From: an uncultured Bacteroides sp.
GTDB lineage: Bacteria > Bacteroidota > Bacteroidia > Bacteroidales > Bacteroidaceae
Direction of reading: 5' to 3'
Assembly: GCA_949288585.1 (NCBI GenBank)
Contig: CASEKR010000017.1
Location: 1 to 64,000, forward strand
Length of the DNA stretch: 64,000 nucleotides
The notes under the pieces were generated by a model that saw only the letters and a program-made list of their open reading frames with translations, was not told the DNA's origin and made no database searches. Shown piece by piece: positions 9,073 through 16,625 of the stretch. How positions within the stretch are numbered: the stretch's first letter is position 1; each line of letters begins with the position of its first letter. A program made the translations under genes and the position numbers.

Positions 9073-10044
9073 TCATTCTTCTTTCTTGCGCTCCCGCTCC
9101 GCCTTCTGCTCCTTCTCGTACTTGTCATACGCCTCGACGATGCGGGTCACCAATTTATGCCTTACAATATCCTTCTGATTCAACTCTATAAAGGAAATCC
9201 CCTTTACTCCTTTTAATATGCGGAGAGCCTGCACCAAGCCAGAGGTTTGGGACGAAGGCAGGTCTATCTGCGTCATATCTCCCGTTACTATCATCTTGGT
9301 GTTCATGCCCATGCGGGTGAGGAACATCTTGATTTGGGCGGAAGTGGTGTTCTGCGCCTCGTCCAGGATGACCACGGCGTCGTTCAGCGTACGGCCTCGC
9401 ATGAAGGCCAAGGGGGCTATCTGGATGACGTTCTGGTCCATGTATTCCTGCAGTTTGGCGGCGGGAATCATATCTTGCAAGGCATCGTACAGGGGTTGCA
9501 GGTAGGGGTCTATCTTCTCCTTCATGTCGCCCGGCAGGAAGCCCAGCTTCTCGCCTGCCTCCACGGCGGGGCGCGAGAGGATGATTTTCTTTATCTCCTT
9601 GTTCTTCAGGGCACGCACGGCCAGGGCGATGGCGGTGTAGGTCTTGCCCGAACCCGCCGGACCGATGGCGAACACCATGTCGTGCTCGCGGAAGGCGTCC
9701 ACCAGTTTCTGCTGGTTCTCGCTGCGCGGGATGATGGGCTTACCCGTCACGCTGAATACGATGACGTTGCCGCTCTTCTCCGCCTGCGGGGCATTGCCCT
9801 TGATGATGTCGATGATGGTTTCCTCCTTCAACTGGTTATACTCTGCGCAGTACTTCTCCAGTTTGAGGATGTTCTCCTCGAAAGCGCACATCTCCTCCTC
9901 GTCGCCCAGCACCTTGATGACGTTGCCCCGCGCCACGATGCGTAGTTTGGGGTACAATGCCTTGACGAGTTGCATGTTGGCATTGTTTACGCCATAGAAG
10001 ATGACGGGGTCTATGTCTTCGAGTACAATCAGTTTTTCTATCAT
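9073..10044 (-). CDS. phoH: PhoH family ATPase
   Basis: A 323-residue PhoH-like protein. The Walker A motif GPAGSGKTYTA lies near residue 130 and the Walker B segment VVILDEAQN near 220, followed by GDMTQIDLP. An N-terminal segment of about 100 residues precedes the ATPase domain. PhoH proteins are cytoplasmic ATPases linked to RNA metabolism, and the exact role in Bacteroidetes is open. It is the first gene of the long minus-strand run that continues through purC and aroE, and has its own promoter box just upstream. Confidence 0.93.
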   Translation of the reverse strand: MIEKLIVLEDIDPVIFYGVNNANMQLVKALYPKLRIVARGNVIKVLGDEEEMCAFEENILKLEKYCAEYNQLKEETIIDIIKGNAPQAEKSGNVIVFSVTGKPIIPRSENQQKLVDAFREHDMVFAIGPAGSGKTYTAIALAVRALKNKEIKKIILSRPAVEAGEKLGFLPGDMKEKIDPYLQPLYDALQDMIPAAKLQEYMDQNVIQIAPLAFMRGRTLNDAVVILDEAQNTTSAQIKMFLTRMGMNTKMIVTGDMTQIDLPSSQTSGLVQALRILKGVKGISFIELNQKDIVRHKLVTRIVEAYDKYEKEQKAERERKKEE

Positions 10045-10071
10045 TCGTGTTTAGGATTCTTCTATTTTCGG

Positions 10072-10079
10072 CAAAGGTA
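10072..10079 (-). promoter_or_regulatory. Bacteroidetes -7 box for phoH
   Basis: Minus-strand TACCTTTG matches TAnnTTTG and lies 28 bp upstream of the phoH start. No clear TTTG -33 box at the expected spacing. Confidence 0.6.
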
Positions 10080-10130
10080 GTGAAAGGTTCGCATAGTTAG
10101 TGCGGGGCGTGCGCTTTTTTTGCGTGGCGG

Positions 10131-10162
10131 TTTGGACAAAACATTACTTTGGCTTATCTTTG
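10131..10162 (+). promoter_or_regulatory. canonical Bacteroidetes promoter of the toxin-antitoxin pair
   Basis: TTTG at 10131-10134 and TATCTTTG at 10155-10162 are separated by 20 bp, the full -33/-7 arrangement of Bacteroidetes sigma factor. The expected start of transcription is about 20 bp before the first gene at 10189. Confidence 0.78.
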
Positions 10163-10188
10163 TCCGTGGTTTATAATAGAATGGATAT

Positions 10189-10482
10189 ATGGCAACATTG
10201 ACTTTGGAATCCCTGCAGAACGAGTTGATACGCGACGTGTTGCGTGTCAATAATATTGATGTCTTAAAGAAACTGCGCAGCCTCTTGCGCCGCGAAGAAC
10301 GCAAAACTACTGCGTATGCCGAACACGTCTCCGTCCCTTCCACCGTTGCGGAAGGAGCCGAACCCTATATGACCAAAGAAGAAATCCTTGCGAACTTCGA
10401 CCAAGCGTGCAAGGAACTGAAACTGAATCTGGAGGGAAAGCTGGAGTTTAAAACCTTAGAAGAAGCACTCAATGAACTGTAA
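10189..10482 (+). CDS. putative antitoxin of RelE/ParE pair
   Basis: A 97-residue, largely helical and charged protein with no transmembrane segment. I cannot name its family with certainty. Its position immediately upstream of a RelE/ParE-type toxin, with an 11-bp overlap, and its size mark it as the antitoxin. The N-terminal part (LTLESLQNELIRDVL) could form a DNA-binding or dimer helix. The C-terminal part (KTLEEALNEL) is the usual toxin-neutralising tail, by analogy. It has its own promoter directly upstream. Antitoxins of this kind normally repress their own operon, which has not been shown here. Confidence 0.75.
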   Translation: MATLTLESLQNELIRDVLRVNNIDVLKKLRSLLRREERKTTAYAEHVSVPSTVAEGAEPYMTKEEILANFDQACKELKLNLEGKLEFKTLEEALNEL

Positions 10483-10813
10483 GATAACTGTTACCCCTGA
10501 TTTCCTAAGGGAAATGAAGCGTTTGTCCAAGCGCTACCGTTCATTGAAGGCGGACCTGGCAGGATTAGGTGAGGAACTTCGATTAAATCCTTTCCTCGGC
10601 ACAGACCTCGGCCATCACTTGCGCAAAGTCCGCCTGGCCATTACTTCAAAAGGGAAAGGCAAGAGTGGCGGTGCCCGGGTGATAACTTACACCGTGATTC
10701 TTGCACAGACGGAAACCGAGGTCAAACTCATCACCATTTACGACAAGTCGGAGCGGGAGAACATCAGCGATACCGAACTGTTGGATATCCTCCGCCGGAA
10801 CGGCATTGAGTAA
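10472..10813 (+). CDS. RelE/ParE-family toxin
   Basis: A 113-residue protein with the compact RelE/ParE fold pattern: KRLSKRYRSLKADL near the N-terminus, LNPFLGTDLG, the signature GKGKSGGARVITY, and a C-terminal IYDKSERENIS. Members of this Bacteroidetes subgroup act as type II toxins, cleaving mRNA or poisoning gyrase. Which one cannot be decided here. It overlaps the antitoxin by 11 bp and converges on the B3/B4-domain gene, whose stop is 3 bp away. It looks intact. Confidence 0.86.
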   Translation: MNCKITVTPDFLREMKRLSKRYRSLKADLAGLGEELRLNPFLGTDLGHHLRKVRLAITSKGKGKSGGARVITYTVILAQTETEVKLITIYDKSERENISDTELLDILRRNGIE

Positions 10814-10816
10814 TCC

Positions 10817-11488
10817 TTATCCGAAATACATTATCTCCTCATCCCTGCTCCCCGCATACTTTCTTAACAACTCCTGCGTCATCTCCGCCGCTTCGCGCAA
10901 TCGTTGTTCATCCCCGTCATATCCGTTGATGATGGCCAGGATATGCCGTGTCCCCACATCCATCTTCGTCCGTTCGTGGTCGCTGGTGGGCGTGCCGATG
11001 CCTCCCCGGGCGTCGCGCCACACGGGCAACCCCTCGATGTTGAGCACGCCCCGCCCGATGCCCTCGAACGGCTCTCCTGCCTGTCCCACGCCCAGGCAAA
11101 GCTCCGTGCCCTCAATCTTGTCTGCGTCGAAGCCGCCGATGCTGTAACCCGTGCGCAGGGAAACCAGGTTGATGAGGTCGACCAACGTGTCTATGCGGTA
11201 CAGTTCCAGTCCGCGCAAGAGCCTCCTCCTCAACGCTTCGGCCGACGGACGGTAGCGGCTGGGGTCTTTGCCCAGTCGGCGGTAGGCCTCGCGCGTGGCG
11301 GCGATGGCGGGTTGCTGCTTGATGCTGTCTGCCGTCTCGGTGGCGCGCAAGGTTTGGGTGAAAGCGTCAATCTCTTGCCATAAGCCTTCGCTGAACGGCG
11401 TGTTCACGACGGGGGCATAGACGGCCGCGCCCCGGTATCCGGGACAACGCGACTGTAACTCGGTGGAGAGGGTGAAGTGGAACATCAT
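10817..11488 (-). CDS. B3/B4 (PheRS beta-like) domain protein
   Basis: A 223-residue stand-alone protein related to the B3/B4 domain of phenylalanyl-tRNA synthetase beta chain. Typical segments are REAYRRLGKDPSRYRPS, LVDLINLVSLRTGYSIGGFD and GEPFEGIGRG. Free-standing relatives are thought to bind or edit amino acids or aminoacyl-tRNA, and the substrate is unknown. The frame remains open upstream. The start MMFHFTL at 11488 is chosen because it lies just after a -7 box and begins the conserved domain. It converges with the toxin gene. Confidence 0.83.
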   Translation of the reverse strand: MMFHFTLSTELQSRCPGYRGAAVYAPVVNTPFSEGLWQEIDAFTQTLRATETADSIKQQPAIAATREAYRRLGKDPSRYRPSAEALRRRLLRGLELYRIDTLVDLINLVSLRTGYSIGGFDADKIEGTELCLGVGQAGEPFEGIGRGVLNIEGLPVWRDARGGIGTPTSDHERTKMDVGTRHILAIINGYDGDEQRLREAAEMTQELLRKYAGSRDEEIMYFG

Positions 11489-11516
11489 AATCTGGCATGT
11501 ATTGGTTTTAACTCTG

Positions 11517-11524
11517 CAAAGGTA
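11517..11524 (-). promoter_or_regulatory. -7 box for the B3/B4-domain gene
   Basis: Minus-strand TACCTTTG, 29 bp upstream of the start at 11488. Confidence 0.6.
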
Positions 11525-11988
11525 TGTCTTTCTCCGGCAATATCCTATGCTGCCCGGTAAAAAATGCTGCATGGCCCCTGCCCGTAAGGCCAGGCCTGGG
11601 ACGTACCTGGTTCGTTTCCATGCACTCGAACCAATAACGAGCCAATAACGACCCGATAACGAGCCGGGTTCCTGCCGGAAACATCCGGATTGTTTGGCCT
11701 GTGGGAAGGGACAGCGTGGTAATAAATGCTGAAACCCGACTGCCGTCCGTTTTTTAACATTTCCATGAACCGGAATGAACCAGCCCGGATAGCGCCGGTG
11801 TGGATGATTAGTCCTATTTTTGCTCGTGGAAAGAGAATATCCTATCCCTGCGGGCCGAAAACTGTTGATGGGATTGTTGGTTTGTTTTCTCGTGGCCCGT
11901 GGGAGGCATAGCAGCACAATGTTTAGAGAGAGACGCTGACTCCTTGGAGACGAGTTCCTTGTTTGGGCAATGGCCTTGGGGCCGTTGC
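11525..11988. other. non-coding gap with no supported gene
   Basis: No open frame here has family features or a plausible start. The segment holds an 11-bp tandem repeat (listed separately), several GGTTCG/CGAACC words that could pair locally, and a TTTTTT run near 11750. No RNA family is recognised. Confidence 0.5.
11631..11665. repeat. 11-bp tandem repeat, three copies
   Basis: CCAATAACGAG, CCAATAACGAC and CCGATAACGAG follow each other without spacing, then CC. The period is half of the 22-bp arrays seen elsewhere in the window. Confidence 0.85.
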
Positions 11989-12801
11989 TCATTTTTTTGT
12001 GGGTGAGGGGAGGGCGTCTGCCATCATGATTCCCGTCAGCATCCTTCCCGACTGCACGCCCAGGCGGCGGGCGGAAAAGAAGTCGTCGCAGTGCGTGTAG
12101 GTGCAGATGCCTGCCGTTTCGATGGCGGATGAGGGCACGCCGAAGTCCAGCAGTTGCAGGCGGTTGGCTTCCCACAGGTCGATGTGGTGCTTGCGGGTGT
12201 GCGTGTTCCACAGGGAGATGCGCTCCATGGGGAAGCCTGCCAGGCGGAAGGCTTCGTAGACTTCTTCGCCCACTTTGAAGGCGGCGAGCGAGATGCCTGG
12301 GCCAATGACGGCCGAGACGTCGGCGCCGTCCGTGCCGTAGAGGGCGCGCATGTGGTCCAGCGTGTGGCCGGCGATGAAGCCGACCGTGCCGCGCCAGCCG
12401 GCATGTACGGCGGCGATGGCACGGTGCTTTTTGTCGTATAGTAAGATAGGGATGCAGTCGGCCGTGGAGATGCAGAGGCAGATGCCGGGCAGGCGGGTGG
12501 TGAGGGCATCGATGCCTTGCAGCAGGGTATGGCGTCGATTGTCGTCGGCCGAGAGGAAGGTGCTATCGATGGGGAGCGTCCGTGTGCCGTGCGTCTGCCA
12601 GGGGATGATGAGCTCGCGGGGGCGTTGGGGTAGGGCTTGTAACAGAATTTCTTGGTTCCGTAGCACGTGTCCGGGCTGGTCGCCCGTGTAGGGCGTGCAG
12701 TTCAGCGAAGCGTAGGCGCCTGTGCTGGTGCCGCCGTGGCGCGTGGTGCTGAAACAGAAGATGCCGGGGCACGACCGGTTGAGGCCGTACTCCAGCATCA
12801 T
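11989..12801 (-). CDS. laccase-domain / purine nucleoside phosphorylase family protein (YfiH-like)
   Basis: A 270-residue member of the YfiH/LACC1 family, multicopper-oxidase-like enzymes now known to act on purine nucleosides. Metal and active-site motifs are visible: STRHGGTS near the N-terminus, WQTHGT, STADCIPILL with the key Cys, and HAGWRGT. The C-terminal HCDDFFSAR(R) motif is also present. The frame is open upstream into obgE, but the start MMLEYG at 12801 fits the family and lies after the 7-bp repeat that separates it from obgE. Likely co-transcribed with obgE. Confidence 0.92.
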   Translation of the reverse strand: MMLEYGLNRSCPGIFCFSTTRHGGTSTGAYASLNCTPYTGDQPGHVLRNQEILLQALPQRPRELIIPWQTHGTRTLPIDSTFLSADDNRRHTLLQGIDALTTRLPGICLCISTADCIPILLYDKKHRAIAAVHAGWRGTVGFIAGHTLDHMRALYGTDGADVSAVIGPGISLAAFKVGEEVYEAFRLAGFPMERISLWNTHTRKHHIDLWEANRLQLLDFGVPSSAIETAGICTYTHCDDFFSARRLGVQSGRMLTGIMMADALPSPTKK

Positions 12802-12804
12802 CGC

Positions 12805-12836
12805 TTTACTCGTAGCTTGTAGCTCGTAGCTCGTCA
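12805..12836. repeat. 7-bp word repeat between obgE and the YfiH-like gene
   Basis: On the minus strand the words GTGACGA, GCTACGA, GCTACAA, GCTACGA follow each other. The first word includes the obgE stop codon. This is the same 7-bp periodicity as other co-directional gaps, with a different sequence. Confidence 0.75.
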
Positions 12837-14024
12837 CTTGTCGCCCTCCTCGTCCGGGTCGTCCCAGTCTTCTTCGTATTCGAAGTCTTCCAGGTCTTCC
12901 ACCTCGTCCGTGTCGACGTATTCCACGCTGAGGTCTTCGTCCTCGCCCTCTTCCTCCAGTTCCTCTTGCAGGTGGCTCATGTCTTTGGGGCGGTGGGCGA
13001 TGCTTTCGATGTGGCCTTCGATGCGGTTGCTTTCCTTGTTCAGTTCCGTCCAAAGGATGTCTTTCAGTTCGCTGATGCCCAGTCCGGTGACTGAGGAGAT
13101 GAACACGTGGGGGATGCCTTCGGGCAGGGTCGGTTCTATTTCGTCCATCAGTTCCTGATCCAGCATGTCGCATTTGGTGACGGCAAGGATGCGCTGTTTG
13201 TCCAGCATCTCGGGGTTGAAGGTGCGCAATTCGTTCAGCAGGATGTCGTACTCTTTGCTGATGTCATCGCTGTCGGCGGGCACCATGAAGAGCAAGAGGG
13301 AGTTCCGCTCGATGTGGCGCAGGAAGCGTAACCCCAGGCCTTTGCCTTGGCTGGCTCCCTCGATGATGCCGGGGATGTCGGCCATGACAAACGACTTGTT
13401 GTCGCGGTAGGACACGATACCCAGATTGGGCTCCAGCGTGGTGAAGGGGTAGTTGGCAATCTTTGGCTTGGCGGCCGACACGGCAGAGAGCAGGGTAGAC
13501 TTGCCTGCGTTGGGGAAGCCCACCAGGCCCACGTCGGCCAGCAGTTTCAGTTCCAGGATGACGAACATCTCCTGCATCGGCTCGCCCGGCTGCGCGAAGC
13601 GGGGAGCCTGGCGCGTGGCAGTGCGGAAGTGCCAGTTGCCCAGTCCGCCGCGCCCGCCTTTCAGCAGGATGACTTCCTGGCCGTGTTCGGTCACGTCGCA
13701 GAGGTATTCGCCTGTCTCTGCGTTGTAGGCCACCGTGCCGCAGGGCACTTCTATCACCTTGTCCTCGCCGTCCTTGCCGAAACTGCGGTTCTTCGAGCCG
13801 CTTTCGCCGTGTCCGGCCATGATGTGGCGTTCGTACTTCAGGTGCAGCAGTGTCCAGTAGTTGCGGTTGCCGCGCAGGATGATGTTCCCGCCCCGTCCGC
13901 CGTCGCCGCCGTCAGGGCCGCCCTTGGGCATGTACTTGGCGCGGTGCATATGGGTGGAACCCCGGCCGCCCTTGCCCGAGCGGCAGTATATCTTCACGTA
14001 ATCTACGAAGTTGGATTCTGGCAT
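12834..14024 (-). CDS. obgE: Obg-family GTPase
   Basis: A 396-residue essential GTPase tied to 50S ribosome maturation and stress signalling. The Gly-rich Obg domain covers about residues 1-157 ([12 protein letters not shown]). The G domain follows with GFPNAGKST (G1), FTTLEPN (G2), DIPG (G3) and TKCD (G4). The C-terminus is a strongly acidic tail ending DEEGDK. The start [11 protein letters not shown] at 14024 gives the usual length. An upstream in-frame Met would add 30 atypical residues. The gene belongs to the hpt-adk-obgE set, here interrupted by a DUF6922/AbiEii pair. Confidence 0.96.
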   Translation of the reverse strand: MPESNFVDYVKIYCRSGKGGRGSTHMHRAKYMPKGGPDGGDGGRGGNIILRGNRNYWTLLHLKYERHIMAGHGESGSKNRSFGKDGEDKVIEVPCGTVAYNAETGEYLCDVTEHGQEVILLKGGRGGLGNWHFRTATRQAPRFAQPGEPMQEMFVILELKLLADVGLVGFPNAGKSTLLSAVSAAKPKIANYPFTTLEPNLGIVSYRDNKSFVMADIPGIIEGASQGKGLGLRFLRHIERNSLLLFMVPADSDDISKEYDILLNELRTFNPEMLDKQRILAVTKCDMLDQELMDEIEPTLPEGIPHVFISSVTGLGISELKDILWTELNKESNRIEGHIESIAHRPKDMSHLQEELEEEGEDEDLSVEYVDTDEVEDLEDFEYEEDWDDPDEEGDK

Positions 14025-14061
14025 AAATGTATGTTTGGGGTAATTTGTTAAAAATAATGGG

Positions 14062-14069
14062 CAAAGATA
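14062..14069 (-). promoter_or_regulatory. -7 box for obgE
   Basis: Minus-strand TATCTTTG, 37 bp upstream of the obgE start. This gives obgE its own promoter even though it follows other genes on the same strand. Confidence 0.65.
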
Positions 14070-14072
14070 CGG

Positions 14073-14138
14073 AAAGTGCACTGGATTCAGTGCACTTTTA
14101 GGAGGAAATTGCACTTTTCACTGTGCATTTTCACCTCC
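14073..14138. repeat. inverted-repeat cluster with GTGCACT words upstream of obgE
   Basis: AAAGTGCACTG at 14073-14083 pairs with CAGTGCACTTT at 14088-14098. A second nested hairpin follows: GGAGG…TTGCAC…GTGCA…CCTCC at about 14101-14138. The cluster sits directly upstream of the obgE -7 box and just after the AbiEii-type gene. It could be a terminator-like or operator structure. There is no long T run, so a factor-independent terminator is unlikely. Confidence 0.65.
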
Positions 14139-14140
14139 TG

Positions 14141-14761
14141 CTACCTATTGGAATATATTTCCACTTCTCTTCGGATAACAGATTTCATTTCTTCCCACGG
14201 CGTAGGGAGAAACATTCGCGGCATAGGATTAGAATCTGCATCGTTGAAATAAGTGAGACTCAGCACGGCGCGGAACAGGGAGTGTTCAGGGTACTTCTGT
14301 TGGTAGAAACCGAGTATCTCGTCCAGGGTGTAATGTTGCAGCAAGCAGTAGAGGTCGATGAAGTCTTTTTTGGTACCTCGCCCTTCAATGGCGTTAATCT
14401 TCATGGCGGCAATGTCCTTGGGAGATGCTAACCGGAGTCCGTCTTCCTGCACGCAACGGTCTATCCACGGATAGTTGTAGTTCACAACATCTATTTTTAC
14501 ATTATCCACCCTATACATCTTGATGCTTCGGGATTCCTTGCCGATGGTCAGCTGTCCGGCCTGCTGCAAGGCCTCCGCAATGGCTTCTTCGCTTCCTTCG
14601 GCTACGTGGCCGAACAGGTCGAGATCCACCGAAGTGCGGTGGCCGTATTGCAAGGCTAATGCCGTGCCACCCACCAGCCGCGTTTCCGACAGACACTCGG
14701 TTTGCATTATCTTTCGGAGAAGAAGCAAAGTTCCGGGTTCAACTGTCTGAAGTGATAACAT
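14141..14761 (-). CDS. AbiEii/AbiGii-type nucleotidyltransferase
   Basis: A 206-residue protein of the AbiEii nucleotidyltransferase superfamily. Motifs: VGGTALALQYGHRTSVDLDLF (in parts: GGTALAL, then the metal-binding DLDLF) near residues 30-50, then LASPKDIAAMKINAI and KKDFIDLYCLL, all typical. AbiEii relatives are toxins that modify tRNA or other targets. The start MLSLQTVEPGT at 14761 is chosen because it begins the family domain. It overlaps the upstream DUF6922 gene by 55 bp. Together they form a likely toxin-antitoxin pair placed between adk and obgE. Confidence 0.86.
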   Translation of the reverse strand: MLSLQTVEPGTLLLLRKIMQTECLSETRLVGGTALALQYGHRTSVDLDLFGHVAEGSEEAIAEALQQAGQLTIGKESRSIKMYRVDNVKIDVVNYNYPWIDRCVQEDGLRLASPKDIAAMKINAIEGRGTKKDFIDLYCLLQHYTLDEILGFYQQKYPEHSLFRAVLSLTYFNDADSNPMPRMFLPTPWEEMKSVIRREVEIYSNR

Positions 14762-15021
14762 CTGTATTCCTCTTCTTTGGTATGGGATATGCAGCAAATG
14801 AAAGACAAGGCCATAGGGTCGAGCGTGCGCATCTGTTTGCAACATTCCACTATCTTATCCAAACCGTAATAGTCGCGTATGATGCGCCAATCATCCCGCG
14901 TGCCGTATTCCAGCACGCGTTGGATGAGAAATGCAGAATGTGTATCCATGTCAAACTGGTCGCGGTCAACGTCCCAGAACAAGACGGGCGATAGCCGGTT
15001 GGCGCATTCTTCTTTAGACAT
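14707..15021 (-). CDS. DUF6922 domain protein, partner of AbiEii-type gene
   Basis: A 104-residue protein. The segments LSPVLFWDVDRDQFD, IQRVLEYGTRDDW and YYGLDKIVECC match the DUF6922 pattern often found just upstream of AbiEii-type genes in Bacteroidetes. It overlaps the nucleotidyltransferase by 55 bp, so the two are co-translated. It starts 13 bp after adk ends and shows no promoter box of its own, so it probably rides on adk transcription. An antitoxin role is inferred from position and is not visible in the sequence. Confidence 0.8.
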   Translation of the reverse strand: MSKEECANRLSPVLFWDVDRDQFDMDTHSAFLIQRVLEYGTRDDWRIIRDYYGLDKIVECCKQMRTLDPMALSFICCISHTKEEEYRCYHFRQLNPELCFFSER

Positions 15022-15034
15022 GGCATGGGGGATT

Positions 15035-15607
15035 TTACTTCACTTTGTCAATCGCCTCGCAGATATCATTGGTTATCCGCTCCAGTTCACCCAGCCCGTT
15101 GATGTGGCAGTACAGTCCCTCCTGCTTGTACCAGTCGATGAGGGGAGCCGTCTGGCTGTGGTAGACAGTGAGGCGCTTGCGGATGGTTTCCTCGTTGTCG
15201 TCGGCGCGGCCCGATTGCTGTCCGCGCAGGAGGAGGCGCGTCATCAGTTCGTCTTCCGGCACTTCGAGGTCCAGCATGATGCTGACGGACTGGTTGCGCT
15301 CGGCCAGCATCTTCTTCAACGCCTCTGCTTGGGCGATGGTGCGTGGAAATCCATCGAAGATGACGCCTTTCGAGTCCTTCAGGCCGTCCAGCGTGCTGGC
15401 CAGCATGTCTACGATGAGGTTGTCCGGCAGCAGTTGGCCCTGGTCGATGTATCCTTTGGCGGTCTTGCCCAGTTCGGTGCCGTTCTTAATCTCTGCACGC
15501 AGCACGTCTCCCGTCGAGATGTGGTTGATGCCATACTTTGCTACGATTCTCTCACTTTGCGTCCCCTTGCCTGAGCCGGGAGCGCCGAAAATTACGATGT
15601 TCAGCAT
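15035..15607 (-). CDS. adk: adenylate kinase
   Basis: A 190-residue enzyme interconverting ATP + AMP and 2 ADP. The P-loop GAPGSGKGTQ is at residues 8-17. The NMP-binding region HISTGDVLRAEI, the DGFPRT motif and the short LID segment RGQQSGRADDN are present. The LID is the short kind without zinc cysteines, as in other Bacteroidetes adk of about 190 residues. The start MLNIVIFG is preceded by a 7-bp-word hairpin element in the gap to hpt. It is part of the hpt-adk-(insertion)-obgE run. Confidence 0.97.
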   Translation of the reverse strand: MLNIVIFGAPGSGKGTQSERIVAKYGINHISTGDVLRAEIKNGTELGKTAKGYIDQGQLLPDNLIVDMLASTLDGLKDSKGVIFDGFPRTIAQAEALKKMLAERNQSVSIMLDLEVPEDELMTRLLLRGQQSGRADDNEETIRKRLTVYHSQTAPLIDWYKQEGLYCHINGLGELERITNDICEAIDKVK

Positions 15608-15720
15608 AATTATATAATGAAGAATTAAGAATTGAGAATGAAGAATTTTTTCGGGGAATGAAGAATGGGGAAGCCGGATTGGTTGCCCATTCTTCATTCT
15701 TCGTTCTTCATTCTTCATTG
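15608..15720. repeat. facing 7-bp word repeats between hpt and adk
   Basis: On the minus strand GAATGAA-type words begin inside the last codons and stop of hpt. After a GC-rich loop the reverse-oriented words (ATTCTTC, ATTCTCA, ATTCTTA, ATTCTTC) run up to the adk start. The facing copies can form a long hairpin that includes the hpt stop codon. Confidence 0.8.
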
Positions 15721-16250
15721 ATTACGGTATAAATATCTTTGTAGTTCCGTCCCAGCCCGTCGTAGTCCAGTCCGTAGCCCACGATGAAGTCGTTGGGGAT
15801 GTGCATGGCCACGTACTCTATGTCAAGGTTCACTTTCAGTTTCTCGGGCTTCACCAGCAGGGTGGCGATGTGTATCTCTTTGGGGCGGCGTGTGCCCAGC
15901 GTTTCCAGCAGGCGTTGCATGGTCAGCCCTGTGTCTATGATGTCTTCCACGATGACGATGGTGCGGCCGGTCAGGTCTTCGTTGACGCCGATGACTTCCT
16001 TCACCTTGCCTGTCGAGGCGATGCCCTGGTAGGAAGCCAGCTTGACGAACGACACTTCGCAGGGGATGGTGATGCGCTTCATCAGGTCGGCAGTGAACAT
16101 GAACGAGCCGTTCAGCACGCTCAGGAATAACGGGTTCTTGTCCGCCAGGTCGCGGTTGATTTCCCCTGCCACCCGCTCCACCTCGCGCAGGATGTCTGCT
16201 TCGGGGATGGAGACGGTGAATTTTTTGTCTTTTATCTGTATGGTTTCCAT
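15708..16250 (-). CDS. hpt: hypoxanthine phosphoribosyltransferase
   Basis: A 180-residue purine salvage enzyme converting hypoxanthine or guanine plus PRPP into IMP or GMP. The PRPP loop VIVEDIIDTGLTM lies at about residues 98-110, and LNGSFMF and the C-terminal FIVGYGLDYDGLGRN(Y) base-binding region are present. The length is normal. The last codons (NEE, stop) are made of the same 7-bp words as the downstream repeat, so the repeat has shaped the C-terminus. A -7 box lies 20 bp upstream of the start. Confidence 0.96.
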   Translation of the reverse strand: METIQIKDKKFTVSIPEADILREVERVAGEINRDLADKNPLFLSVLNGSFMFTADLMKRITIPCEVSFVKLASYQGIASTGKVKEVIGVNEDLTGRTIVIVEDIIDTGLTMQRLLETLGTRRPKEIHIATLLVKPEKLKVNLDIEYVAMHIPNDFIVGYGLDYDGLGRNYKDIYTVINEE

Positions 16251-16270
16251 AATTCCTATACAATTTGGTG

Positions 16271-16278
16271 CAAAAGTA
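16271..16278 (-). promoter_or_regulatory. -7 box for hpt
   Basis: Minus-strand TACTTTTG, 20 bp upstream of hpt. It probably drives hpt-adk and the DUF6922/AbiEii pair. Confidence 0.65.
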
Positions 16279-16625
16279 CGATATTTTTTGCTTCGCCGCA
16301 ATCTTCCTGCCCACAAATCGCCTGCCCGCCTCCTTCCGCCTTCTTTGTGCGGAGGCGGCATCTTGCCTTGGCGGTGGTTTCCCTATATATAATGAATGGG
16401 AGGTCGCCGTTGTTTTTAATCCCCCTGTCTTTCCTTCCTTCGCCAGGGCTATGTCTTGCGCCGATTCTGATTGATATTAACGTTTTTTAGCTCAGTATTC
16501 TTTTAAATTTCTTAATTATTCTCTTCATTTGCACATCCGAAGAAGGAACGTAATGCTTCCCCGCAGGACAATCTGGGCAGGATGGAGGCTGTCTCCTTCG
16601 GCGGTGGACTTAAACAGAGAGTATT
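16279..16625. other. divergent gap between hpt and the PD40 gene
   Basis: No supported gene. A dyad CCGCCTCC (16326-16333) / GGAGGCGG (16351-16358) is present without a following T run. An AT-rich stretch at 16470-16530 is the likely promoter area for the plus-strand gene, but I see no exact TAnnTTTG box there. Confidence 0.5.

Noticed and set aside
6000..10044. Prophage or integrative element containing the helicase/DprA pair
   Set aside because: No integrase, attachment repeats or structural genes are present; the unit looks like a two-gene insertion only.
11545..11766. A 73-codon frame in the gap upstream of the B3/B4-domain gene
   Set aside because: No family features, no ribosome site, and it runs across the 11-bp repeat.
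12802..13173. Extension of the YfiH-like gene into obgE
   Set aside because: The added residues are low-complexity and overlap the obgE acidic tail; the family starts at 12801.
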